From positions 1-64,000 of the forward strand of contig NZ_MSCV01000022.1 of NCBI RefSeq assembly GCF_002005105.1: a stretch of DNA of 64,000 bases, written 5' to 3'. Source of the DNA: Methylocaldum sp. 14B (GTDB lineage Bacteria > Pseudomonadota > Gammaproteobacteria > Methylococcales > Methylococcaceae). Below are positions 7,410 to 15,123 of the stretch, in pieces. The notes beneath the pieces were generated by a model. That model did no database searches. It was not told the DNA's origin and was given only the letters and a program-made list of their open reading frames with translations. The position numbers and the translations under genes are program-made. Each line of letters starts with the position of its first letter. Position 1 is the first letter of the stretch.

Positions 7410-8117
7410 GTCGGCGAGCGCGCGTTGCGCAAGCATGCGTTTACGTGCAGAAGCATTCGCCTGTGCGCCGGACGCCCAGGACTCGAAATGGCCGTTTCCG
7501 GGTGACGGGTGAGCCGCGTAGACCCAGAGTGCACCGCCAGCGCGAAAGGCGACTTCGTTGACTGATGAGAAGTTGGCGTACATCCCGGAGAAGATGGCTT
7601 TCGTCTTCTTGATGTACGCGTCGGCTGTTCCTAGCAGAACCACGCGCCTCACGCTGGGCGGCAGAGTCTTGAGATGAGTAGCCGCACAGCGTTCGATGAT
7701 TCTCACCGTGTCAGCATTGGTGAATGCTGAGGGAATCACGTCGCCGCTCGTCTTGCACTCGCCACCCTTCATCTTGCAGAAGCTGCACCTTACCAACGAC
7801 GCGACGCCAAACTCTCGTTCGCGGGCAGTCATGAGGTCATCGATGGATCTGTCGCGCGGCATCAGCCCAAGCACTGCCAAGACAGTCTCCAGACGGTGAC
7901 GCGCTCCCGCGAACGCGACTTTGTCGAAGTTTCCGGCTTCTGCGGCGCGGTTCTGAGTAGCTCCTTTGGAGAAGCCGAGCACAAGAGTGCTTGGCGTTGA
8001 GCTCCCGTAGTAGCCGGGGTTGTTGTGCAAGCGCCAGTCGCCGAGAGACAGGGTGGCTTCGGTGCTACTGAAACAGAGACGGCATTGCTTGGGGCCGTGA
8101 GCGTATGCGGTTGACAA
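7404..8117 (-). CDS. Uracil-DNA-glycosylase-like superfamily protein (cassette gene)
   Basis: A 237-residue protein that I place only tentatively. It has LVLGFSKGATQN (about 46-57), a cysteine pair CSFCKMKGGEC (about 111-121), a hydrophobic strand RRVVLLGTADAYI and, near the C-terminus, WVYAAHPSPGNGHF. The last resembles motif HPSP of uracil-DNA glycosylases, and the GF motif could replace their first motif. N-terminal CRLCF adds a possible metal or Fe-S ligand pair. The stop codon TAA lies inside the attC site, and the start is 44 bp after the previous attC core, so this is a complete cassette. The enzymatic activity is not established. Confidence 0.55.
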   Translation of the reverse strand: MSTAYAHGPKQCRLCFSSTEATLSLGDWRLHNNPGYYGSSTPSTLVLGFSKGATQNRAAEAGNFDKVAFAGARHRLETVLAVLGLMPRDRSIDDLMTAREREFGVASLVRCSFCKMKGGECKTSGDVIPSAFTNADTVRIIERCAATHLKTLPPSVRRVVLLGTADAYIKKTKAIFSGMYANFSSVNEVAFRAGGALWVYAAHPSPGNGHFESWASGAQANASARKRMLAQRALADA

Positions 8118-8160
8118 GGGTGGTTTCTGTGTAGATGAACGGCGGCGCGCGCTTTCCGAT

Positions 8161-8269
8161 GCCTAACGCCGCAAATCACCGGCAAATTGGAGCAATGGAT
8201 ATTTTGTGCTATTAAAAGCACAAAATATCCATTGCGGAAATTTGTCCGAGTGAATTTGCCTTGTTAGGC
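8161..8269 (-). other. attC recombination site of the first cassette (complete)
   Basis: A textbook attC on the minus strand. It starts GCCTAAC (8263-8269) and ends GTTAGGC (8161-8167), and the 109 bp between fold into one long hairpin. The inner stem GCAATGGATATTTTGTGC is perfect over 18 bp around a short loop. The outer arms match with three unpaired bases on one arm, as needed to define the recombining strand. The stop codon of the GFA-fold gene lies in the first core site. Confidence 0.92.
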
Positions 8270-8683
8270 ATTTTTCTTAAACCCCTGTGTATCTGATTTT
8301 GGCCAGCTTTCAGGAAAATTAACCCAATCATGTTTCGATCTATTCCATGCTGCCGCAACTGGCTCTGGGAACTTCGGATCTTCAAAACACCCAACAGCCA
8401 CACCAACTGCGTTTGGCATGAACTCAGCTTCCCAATGAACGGTAGAACCGCAATTAGGGCAAAACGAACGGTAGAGTTTTCTCCCATCATCGCTCGTATC
8501 AACGAACAACTTTGGGTCGCCTTGTTTTGATACTATTTGGTCGTTACCAAAGTACGCCCCAACTCCAAATACCGAGCCCGTTCGTTTTTGACAGTTTAAA
8601 CAACTGCACGTAATCACCATCTTTGGATCACCTGCAAGCTCTATTTGTACTTTCCCACACGAACATTTTGCTTTTCTGTTCAT
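8264..8683 (-). CDS. GFA (CENP-V/GFA fold) family zinc protein, cassette gene
   Basis: A 139-residue protein of the GFA family, named after glutathione-dependent formaldehyde-activating enzyme. Three cysteine groups give the usual two zinc sites: CSCGKVQ (about 8-14), CSCLNCQKRTGS (about 26-37) and SFCPNCGSTVHW (about 73-84). Many family members have no proven enzymatic role, and glutathione or formaldehyde chemistry should not be assumed here. Its stop codon is part of an attC site and a core site GTTAGGC lies 41 bp upstream of the start, so it is the first visible cassette of the array. Confidence 0.85.
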   Translation of the reverse strand: MNRKAKCSCGKVQIELAGDPKMVITCSCLNCQKRTGSVFGVGAYFGNDQIVSKQGDPKLFVDTSDDGRKLYRSFCPNCGSTVHWEAEFMPNAVGVAVGCFEDPKFPEPVAAAWNRSKHDWVNFPESWPKSDTQGFKKNA

Positions 8684-8723
8684 TATTGTCTCTTACATAT
8701 AATTTCTTGACGGAACGAGTAAT

Positions 8724-8730
8724 GCCTAAC
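8724..8730 (-). other. attC/attI-type core site at the upstream edge of the cassette array
   Basis: A GTTAGGC heptamer read on the minus strand, 41 bp before the start of the GFA-fold gene. It marks the cassette boundary. The sequence upstream (8731-8830) does not fold into an attC and I see no attI motif or integrase gene, so the array has lost its platform or was excised from it. Confidence 0.6.
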
Positions 8731-8860
8731 TTAAATTCGACCTCAAAACTAAAATCGAATCCGGAATTCGCCCATATGCAACGTCTTTGTTTATGTCAAC
8801 TTTGACGTCTAAAACAACGGCGCTAGCCTTGATCACGTGCCCTGTGCACTGGTTGCCGGC

Positions 8861-8905
8861 ATTCCAATCGCAAACGGTCGTCCTGGGAGCGCCAGGACGA
8901 CCCTT
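8861..8905. repeat. Short palindromic repeat related to the inner part of the MITE
   Basis: The stretch has ATTCCAATCGCAAACGG, which is shared with the inside of MITE copies A and D. It is directly followed by a perfect hairpin, GGTCGTCCTGG and CCAGGACGACC around a short loop. It is a solo copy of the inner module without the TAGAGC ends. It lies between the cassette array and the end of the caspase-like gene, where the hairpin might end transcription of the latter. Confidence 0.5.
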
Positions 8906-8958
8906 CATTGCGGACATGACGATGTAGCTAGGCATTATCGGCTGAAAGCGTCTCTCCA

Positions 8959-11295
8959 TCACGCATTATCCGGTACGAAAAAGAACGGGCTGCCTTCGTG
9001 GCCGGCGTGCTGGAGCGGGGCGTACTGGGGCATTTGCTCGAAACCGGCTTTGGAGGCCGAGGCTTTGACTTGGCCGGCCACGGCTCGGAAGACGTCGTAG
9101 TCTTCCAGGATTCCCTTGTTGCCGCGCAATACGCTGAGAAAGGCGTTGGCGAATACCGAATGGCCGCCGCCGCCCAGGTCGAGCACGGGTTTTACGCCGC
9201 CGGAGGTCAGTACCGTCCGCGCCTTGCGGGTGGCCATGATCTTCAGCCACTTGGCGCGCTTGCTTTCGTCCATGGCGTCCGGGAGTTTGGCGATGGCCGA
9301 ACCGGTCATGGCGCCGGAATAGCAGGAGTCGGCGACGACCAGAACGTGGCGGGCGGGCATGATGCTGAGGAATTCGGTAATGCTTTGGCTGGAAATCCAG
9401 TTGGCCGGATTGCCGACTTCGGCGTCGGTGGGCAGCCAGTAGGCGAGGTTCGTGTTGGGGTCGATTTCGCCGTGTCCCGCGTAGTAGATCAACAGGTTGT
9501 CTTCCGATGTCAGCTTTTTGTGGATTTCGTTCAGCGCCGTCATGATTTGATGGCGGTTGGCGTTGAGGAGGAGCTTGGTGTTGAAGCCGTAGCGTTCGCG
9601 CAGGATGACGTCCAGGCTCTTCGCGTCGTTGGCCGGGGTTTGCAGGGCAGGATAGGCGCTGTAGCTGTTGTTGCCGATGATGAGCGCGTAGAACTTGCCG
9701 AAATGGATATCGGTCGGCCGCCCCGCGCGTTTGCTTTCAACCGGCGCCGTGGCCGTCGTCTCTGAAGGCTGCGCGGATTGCCCGATGAGGGTGACGTCCA
9801 GGCTGGTGACCTTGTTTTTCTTGTCGGTCGCGGTGATCTTGACCGAACCCGTGGATTCGCCGGGATTGATCGGGTACCGGAAGATACCGGAGGTATCGAG
9901 TGTCAGAGGCTTGTCGTTGACGATCAATGAAAGCAGTTCCGCCGAAGACTCGATTTTCCCGACGATCTCCCTGGCTTCCGGCCCCACCTGAATCACCCGC
10001 GCGCCGCGGGTCATGGTGACGGGCGGGTCGATGATCTCCACCTGCGGGCCCGCCTGGGCGAGCATTTCCGGAGCAGGCTGTTCCTGAACCTTGAACGCCA
10101 GTTGTTCCACCTTTTCCTTGAGCAGGGCGATCTCTCTGGCCTGGTTCTGAAGCTCGGATTTTCGGCGGTCGATCTGCGCACGCGAGACGTCCCCGTTCGG
10201 CTTGTCCTTCTGAGTCAGCCATGCGGTCAGTTCGGACGACCTCTTTTGATAGTCCTCCATTTTTGCTTGGAGCGCGGTTTCGGCTTCGTCCAGTTGTTTG
10301 CGCGCGGAATTGACGGTTTGGCCGTTCGTTCCGGTTCCTGCCGGGGAACCGGCCTTCGCCGGGGCCGTTTGGGTCCGGACCGCCGCCAGTTCCTGCTTGA
10401 GCTTTTGGCGCTCCCGGCCGAATGCGGCCGCCATCTGGCTGACTTTGGCTTGCTGCGTTTTGAGCAGGGCGGTTTTCTGCCGGAGTTCTTCCTCGAGTTC
10501 GCGTATCTTCGGATCGTCGCCGGTCGATGAGGCCGCCTTTTGCTTCGCGAGCTTCTCCCGAAGGTTGTCGATCTCATCCTGCGATTTGCGCAGAGCATCT
10601 TGCTGTTCCTGTAGCTGCTGCCGGGTCGAGTTGAGTTCGCTGCGGAGTTCCTCGGCTTCGAGACGGCTGCGCTCGGCGGCCTGGCGCAGGGTTTCGATTT
10701 CCTGCCGCTGTGCATCGGAAGCCGCGACCGCCGGCGTGAAATTCAAATCGCTGCCTTCGAGCCCGGATGCTTTTTGATACCAGCGGCTCGCGGCAGCGCT
10801 GTCTTTAGTGACGCCCAAGCCTTTTTCGTAGAGATGTCCGAGGTTGATCTGCGCCTGGGCATTGCCTTTTTCGGCCGCCTTCCGATACCACTCGGCCGCT
10901 TTCCGATAGTCGGGCTCCTGCCCGAGGCCTTTTTCGTAGATCTGCCCGACGTAGAGCTGGGCCGTGGCGTCGCCTTCCTGGGCTTTGGGCAGCCAGACCT
11001 TCAGGGCGGATGAATAATTCGCGCGGTCGTAAGCGACATATTCGCCGCCGCGCACCTCGCAGTCGGCGGCCGTGGTTCGGATCGGACGGCGGGCACTGAG
11101 ATAGGTCATTTGCGACCCGAGTTTTCGCACCTGGCCGGGAAGGAGGCAGTCGACCACGAACAGTTTGTCCGCATCCTCGATATAACCTTCGACGGCGCGC
11201 GCCGCTTCCTCCTGACTGACCGGCTGAGAGGCGCAGCCGATCAGAAGGGTGGTGGATAAGGCAAGGGCTAAGGATGTCTTACGCAGCGGCTTCAT
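8959..11295 (-). CDS. Lipoprotein with Sel1 repeats, coiled coil and caspase-like peptidase domain
   Basis: A 778-residue envelope protein. It starts with a lipoprotein signal (ALALSTTLLIGCASQ; lipobox Cys near 20). Two Sel1 repeats follow at about 100-175 (EKGLGQEPDYRKAAEWYRKA and EKGLGVTKDSAAASRWYQKA). Then comes a long Gln/Glu-rich coiled coil to about residue 420. A caspase-like (C14) domain ends the protein, with the His in YYAGHGE (His608) and the Cys in VADSCYSGA (Cys658). I chose ATG 11295, with GGAG 12 bp upstream. The frame continues upstream through a MITE, which I reject as coding. It lies downstream of tssJ and a hydrolase on the same strand, so a link to T6SS is possible but unproven. 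Confidence 0.88.
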   Translation of the reverse strand: MKPLRKTSLALALSTTLLIGCASQPVSQEEAARAVEGYIEDADKLFVVDCLLPGQVRKLGSQMTYLSARRPIRTTAADCEVRGGEYVAYDRANYSSALKVWLPKAQEGDATAQLYVGQIYEKGLGQEPDYRKAAEWYRKAAEKGNAQAQINLGHLYEKGLGVTKDSAAASRWYQKASGLEGSDLNFTPAVAASDAQRQEIETLRQAAERSRLEAEELRSELNSTRQQLQEQQDALRKSQDEIDNLREKLAKQKAASSTGDDPKIRELEEELRQKTALLKTQQAKVSQMAAAFGRERQKLKQELAAVRTQTAPAKAGSPAGTGTNGQTVNSARKQLDEAETALQAKMEDYQKRSSELTAWLTQKDKPNGDVSRAQIDRRKSELQNQAREIALLKEKVEQLAFKVQEQPAPEMLAQAGPQVEIIDPPVTMTRGARVIQVGPEAREIVGKIESSAELLSLIVNDKPLTLDTSGIFRYPINPGESTGSVKITATDKKNKVTSLDVTLIGQSAQPSETTATAPVESKRAGRPTDIHFGKFYALIIGNNSYSAYPALQTPANDAKSLDVILRERYGFNTKLLLNANRHQIMTALNEIHKKLTSEDNLLIYYAGHGEIDPNTNLAYWLPTDAEVGNPANWISSQSITEFLSIMPARHVLVVADSCYSGAMTGSAIAKLPDAMDESKRAKWLKIMATRKARTVLTSGGVKPVLDLGGGGHSVFANAFLSVLRGNKGILEDYDVFRAVAGQVKASASKAGFEQMPQYAPLQHAGHEGSPFFFVPDNA

Positions 11296-11330
11296 GGTTG
11301 CAGTTTCTCCGGAGATCGGGGCGGGATGGC

Positions 11331-11490
11331 TTAGAGCGTTTTCCATCCCGGTGTACGGATTCGTGCAAGGAGGGGAGAACGTAGGTCGGCAATCCCTTGC
11401 CGACAAAGCCCTTCGCCGAGCCGATACGTCGGCAAGGGATTGCCGACCTACATATCCGAATCCCTTACACCGATTCGGAAAACGCTCTAA
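11331..11490. mobile_element. MITE-like repeat, copy B (short form)
   Basis: A 160-bp copy of the dispersed element, with longer inverted ends than the others: TTAGAGCGTTTTCC on the left and GGAAAACGCTCTAA on the right, continuing imperfectly for about 30 bp. The centre has GTAGGTCGGCAATCCCTTGC and its inverted partner. It sits in the gap between the hydrolase and the caspase-like gene, 36 bp upstream of the latter start. It may carry or disturb expression signals there. Confidence 0.75.
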
Positions 11491-11501
11491 AAATGTAGCA
11501 T

Positions 11502-12347
11502 TCATTGTGCATGGGCGCTTGCGGAGTTTGATCCGAGATCGGCCGTCTTTTGCAGAATGCCTTTCCAGACTTCTTGCCAGCAACAGTGGTGATCGAAGTT
11601 GGGAAGCACGAAAACCTGGGCCTGGGGGCGCCGTTTGGCGATCGGTTCGAAGACGGAGGGCGGGACGATTCGGTCGGTCTCGCCGAGATAATGGTATTCG
11701 ATGACGCCCTTAGCATTGATTTCGGCCGGGTTCAGCGAGCCTGCAAGAGAGCTGTATCCGTGATGGGCGGTCCAGGCCTCGATGTCGAGATTTCCGGCTA
11801 AGGTCACGACTGCGGAGGTTTCCGGGAAACGCGGTGCCAGCAGAACGGCCAGCGCGCCGCCGCCGCTGTGTCCGAACAGAACCAGCCGCTCGAAGCGGTT
11901 TTTCGAAAGGAAGCTCCGCAAGGCGTGCGCCAGGCTGTCGACCACCTCGGGGCCGTACCTCCGATGTGTCCACAGCGCCGGCGAACAGCCGAGATCGGCC
12001 GAATGCCCGTAATAACAAGGACGCCCGAGATAAAGAGCCGGGCCTTCGTCCAAGGCCATCAGCCTCAACATGACCGGATCGCGGGGAGTAGGGTCGTCCG
12101 AGATCGTCCTGCGCGATAGCCAGGGCGTTCCGTCGCCTTCGAGATAGAGATGCAAGCTGTTGCCGGCGCCTGTCGCACCAGGCTTGAAAAATGCCGCGAG
12201 CCTGAAGCCGTTTCCCTCCAGATTGAGCGGCCGGTATCCGAAGCGCGCCGCAGCGTGTTCAATCCGCCGAGCGGGCGATGCGCAGCCGGCAATTAGCAGG
12301 ACCGAAAACAACGCGGCGGCGACGAACCTATTTGGCGGGCGCTTCAT
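11502..12347 (-). CDS. Alpha/beta-hydrolase-fold lipoprotein
   Basis: A 281-residue probable lipoprotein with signal VAAALFSVLLIAGCAS (lipobox LIAGC). The nucleophile elbow is GHSGGG in the middle of the protein, and a late aspartate (GETDRIVPP) and histidine (NFDHHCCW) complete a plausible Ser-Asp-His triad. It therefore looks like an active esterase or lipase in the envelope; the substrate is unknown. The start overlaps tssJ by 20 bp, which suggests co-expression with the secretion system. A role as effector is less likely, because a lipobox should anchor it in the producing cell. Confidence 0.8.
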   Translation of the reverse strand: MKRPPNRFVAAALFSVLLIAGCASPARRIEHAAARFGYRPLNLEGNGFRLAAFFKPGATGAGNSLHLYLEGDGTPWLSRRTISDDPTPRDPVMLRLMALDEGPALYLGRPCYYGHSADLGCSPALWTHRRYGPEVVDSLAHALRSFLSKNRFERLVLFGHSGGGALAVLLAPRFPETSAVVTLAGNLDIEAWTAHHGYSSLAGSLNPAEINAKGVIEYHYLGETDRIVPPSVFEPIAKRRPQAQVFVLPNFDHHCCWQEVWKGILQKTADLGSNSASAHAQ

Positions 12348-12828
12348 CGGTCGGTTCGGGAGATCCCAAGTCGAGCCGGTCGCTGGTTACGCGCAGTTTG
12401 ATGATGCTTGTGGTATTCGGAGGGATCGCAGCGGAGGCTCGCCATTGGGCCGAATCGAGATCGCGGTAAGCCGCGAACACCCCGACGGCCTTTGCGTCGG
12501 GTTTTGCTTCGAAAGAAAGCTCGCGCTTCTCTCCGGGACGCAGAATGAATTCCTCCTTGCCCGCGATATCTGCGCCGAGGACGCTTTTTTCATTCTGATA
12601 AAGCTGGAAGAAGTCGGCGCCGTTGAAGGCGGCCAGCTCCTTAAGCTGATACACGCGAAGCAACAAAGGCGACGGACGGCCCTCGCCGTCGAGATTGATA
12701 TCGGGCAGCGCCTCGATCCTCAACTGTACGACGGTGGGCGGTGGTGGAGTCGGTTTGGGCTCATCCGCCGCACATCCCGCGAGGAGAAGAAAGGTTACAA
12801 GGATCGGGAGAACTGTGGTTACACGCAT
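12328..12828 (-). CDS. tssJ: T6SS outer-membrane lipoprotein TssJ
   Basis: A 166-residue lipoprotein of the T6SS trans-envelope complex, anchored in the outer membrane and binding periplasmic TssM. Signal VLPILVTFLLLAGCA ends at a lipobox. The family marks LRVYQLKELAAFNGADFF and a beta-sandwich pattern with PGEKRELSF and VGVFAAYRDLDSAQW are clear. I chose ATG 12828; a longer frame reaches 13035 but its extra residues look random and run into a MITE. It is read away from the main T6SS operon, with 700 bp between. Confidence 0.9.
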   Translation of the reverse strand: MRVTTVLPILVTFLLLAGCAADEPKPTPPPPTVVQLRIEALPDINLDGEGRPSPLLLRVYQLKELAAFNGADFFQLYQNEKSVLGADIAGKEEFILRPGEKRELSFEAKPDAKAVGVFAAYRDLDSAQWRASAAIPPNTTSIIKLRVTSDRLDLGSPEPTDEAPAK

Positions 12829-12942
12829 TGGGAAGACTCTGGCTGACTCATAAACGAAGGAAATTTTGGCGTAACACTCTAAATCAGAAGCGTTGTCGGA
12901 TGGGCACAAATCCGCCGGGAGCAAAACTGAACAGGCGAAGCC

Positions 12943-13139
12943 TAGAGCATTTTCATACCTAAGTGTACGGGCACTCACGCGTAGGTCGGGAATCCCTTCC
13001 CAACGGTGCAGTTGGGCCAACGGGTTCGTCGGCAAAGGATTGCCGACCTACGAATGCTTGAATCCATTCACCCGAGCCGAAGGCGCCAACGACTTCCGCC
13101 AAGCCTGTTTTGCCGTACGAGCGAGATGAACAGGCTCTA
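12943..13139. mobile_element. MITE-like repeat, copy C
   Basis: A 197-bp copy. Left end TAGAGCATTTTCAT, right end ATGAACAGGCTCTA, so the right end has diverged. It lacks the nested CGCAAACGG palindrome of copies A and D and instead has GGTGCAGTTGGGCCAACGGG there. The interior GGCAAAGGATTGCCGACCTA and CCCGAGCCGAAGGCGCCAAC is shared. It lies in the divergent promoter region between tssJ and tagH. Confidence 0.75.
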
Positions 13140-13527
13140 GCCGAAGGGCGAGCCCCACGGACGGGCGAGTAAAGCATAGCGAGCCCATGGAAGTTGGTGA
13201 GCGGTGGGCGCGGCCCAAGGGCCTTTGCCCGTGCAGCGCGGTCTTCTTCCCTCTTTAAGTGATACACCGGCTTTGAGCTTAGCTCTCGATGCCGTGGTCG
13301 GCAAGCGGCTGGTATCGTATCCGAACCGCGTTTTGCCTGTCCGGCGTTCGCGTGTAAGCTATCGGCGACTCGATGGAACGAATACAAACGGTTCAGGGAA
13401 GGCAGGATGGGCTGAGACCCTGGATCGCTTCGGACATGGCCGGTTTTTCCGGGGGCCTCAGTTTTCCGTCGTTACGATTGTCTATGCTTAATGCCTGACA
13501 ATCAGGGGCTCAACCGAAGCACGCATC
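13140..13527. other. Intergenic region upstream of tagH
   Basis: About 390 bp without a convincing gene. The first 100 bp are GC-rich and purine-biased (GGGCGAGCCC, GGCCCAAGGGCC), resembling a further dispersed repeat. The part nearest to tagH should hold the promoter of the main T6SS operon. I see no confident sigma-70 or sigma-54 promoter, and no strong ribosome site before ATG 13528. Confidence 0.5.
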
Positions 13528-15102
13528 ATGGCACTCATCCTCAAAGTTCTCAGCTACAAGGGCGCTCCCGTTCCGGAGGAACCATCCTGCACCTTCGACC
13601 AGGAAGGCGGTTCGGTAGGTCGCTCGCCCGACAACCGCTTCGTTTTGCCGGATCCCGACAAGTTCATTTCCCGCAGGCACGGCTCGATCGAGTATCGGAA
13701 CGGCGTTTACTGTTTCACCGACTTGAGCACGGCGGGCACCTATGTTGTCAATAAAGACCTTCTCCTTCAGCACGACACCGCGCCGCTGTCGAATGGGGAC
13801 GTACTGAAGATCGGCGAATATGAAATCGCGGTCGTCGAAGTGTCGCTTCCGCCAGCAGAGCCCGAGGAAGCGCCGTTCGGCTTCGATCCGTTCGAAGCTT
13901 CGCACGAGGCGCCCGCCGCGCCCGTACCGGAATCTGCAGCTTGGCCCGAGCCGCCGACGTGGGACTCGCCGTTCGATCTTCCTCCGCCGGAACCGGAGAG
14001 ATCCCAGCCGTCGGGACCGAGTTTCATCGATCAGCCCGACGCATCGCCTTTTCATGACAGTTTTATTCCGCCCGATATCGCTGACAAACCGGAAGAAGCG
14101 GCACTGCCCGATTTCGATTTGACAGACCTGTTGCGTGACCTGGATGCGAGTGAAAGTGGATCGGGGCATCCCACACCCGCTCCGGAAAGTTGGGAACCGC
14201 CGGACGATTTCTTTAAAGGGCTCGATTTGAACGAACTCGGCCCCGGCGCAACCGAATCCGCCGACTCGCATGACTCGATGCCCGAAATCGGACGGCTCGG
14301 CGGATTCGAGGAGATGCCGGGTTCTGCGAGAACCGAGAGCGCCGCTCACGGCGGACAAGCGGCGGGATTGCCGCCCGATGCGCCGATACCGCCTCGTGCC
14401 AGCGTTCCGCCAGTGGATGACGCACCGGTAGATCTAAGCGGTGCGGCCACATCGCCGGCCGCTCCGGAACCTGTTTCGGCCGTGCTGCCGGACGGTTCCT
14501 CCTCGGTTTCGAAGAGTGCGGCAGACCGCGAGTTGTTCGCGTCTTTTTTGGCCGGCGCCGGAATCGCGCCCGCCACCGGATGGGTGAAGGACGAGGACAT
14601 GGCGGCGGTCATGAATACGTTGGGTGTTCTGCTCCGCAGCTTCGTCGAGGGCATGATGACCGTCATGCGGGCACGTGCGGAATTGAAAAGCCAATTTCGC
14701 GTTTCTGTTACCACCATGCGTCCGGTTGACAATAACCCGCTAAAATTTACCCCGAACGTGGACGACGCGCTCAAGATCATGCTGGCGCGCAACCATCCGG
14801 GATTCTCTGATCCCGTCGAGGCGGTGCGGGGGGGATTCGCCGACCTCATGAATCATCAGATGGCCATGACGGCGGGGATTCAGGCGTCGCTGGCGGCGGC
14901 CTTGAGGCGGTTCGATCCCCAAGGGTTCGAAAAGCTTTACGAGGATGCCATCGTCTTTCAGAAGAAGGCGAAATGCTGGGATGCCTACGGAAAAGCGTAT
15001 CCGGAACTGGTCAACGAGATTCTGGAGAACTTTTTCGGAGAGGAGTTCGGGGAAGTTTACGAGCGGCAGATGCGCATACTGCAATCGGCCCGTTCGCGAT
15101 AA
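13528..15102 (+). CDS. tagH: T6SS FHA-domain protein TagH (Fha)
   Basis: A 524-residue cytoplasmic protein with an N-terminal FHA domain (about 25-100: GGSVGRSPDNRFVLPD, then FISRRHGSIEY and STAGTYVVNK), which binds phosphothreonine. A long acidic, Pro-rich linker follows (about 110-330). The C-terminal 190 residues match the T6SS Fha C-terminal domain (AFFVEGMMTVMRAR-like stretch, here RSFVEGMMTVMRARAELK). In other systems Fha relays threonine phosphorylation by PpkA and dephosphorylation by PppA. A PP2C phosphatase is encoded at 21923 but no kinase is seen here. First gene of the plus-strand operon, 21 bp before tssK. Confidence 0.9.
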   Translation: MALILKVLSYKGAPVPEEPSCTFDQEGGSVGRSPDNRFVLPDPDKFISRRHGSIEYRNGVYCFTDLSTAGTYVVNKDLLLQHDTAPLSNGDVLKIGEYEIAVVEVSLPPAEPEEAPFGFDPFEASHEAPAAPVPESAAWPEPPTWDSPFDLPPPEPERSQPSGPSFIDQPDASPFHDSFIPPDIADKPEEAALPDFDLTDLLRDLDASESGSGHPTPAPESWEPPDDFFKGLDLNELGPGATESADSHDSMPEIGRLGGFEEMPGSARTESAAHGGQAAGLPPDAPIPPRASVPPVDDAPVDLSGAATSPAAPEPVSAVLPDGSSSVSKSAADRELFASFLAGAGIAPATGWVKDEDMAAVMNTLGVLLRSFVEGMMTVMRARAELKSQFRVSVTTMRPVDNNPLKFTPNVDDALKIMLARNHPGFSDPVEAVRGGFADLMNHQMAMTAGIQASLAAALRRFDPQGFEKLYEDAIVFQKKAKCWDAYGKAYPELVNEILENFFGEEFGEVYERQMRILQSARSR

Positions 15103-15123
15103 GAAAATACAACAGGAACCGAT

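Noticed and set aside
8726-8962. Possible 78-residue minus-strand gene ending at the attC core
   Set aside because: It passes through the palindromic repeat and overlaps the end of another gene; it may include a cassette fragment but lacks support as a gene.
11296-11583. N-terminal extension of the caspase-like protein by 96 codons
   Set aside because: It runs through a MITE copy, lacks a family match, and would bury a clean lipoprotein signal that begins at 11295.
12829-13035. Longer start of tssJ at 13035
   Set aside because: The extra residues overlap a MITE and precede a normal lipoprotein signal; ATG 12828 fits the family.
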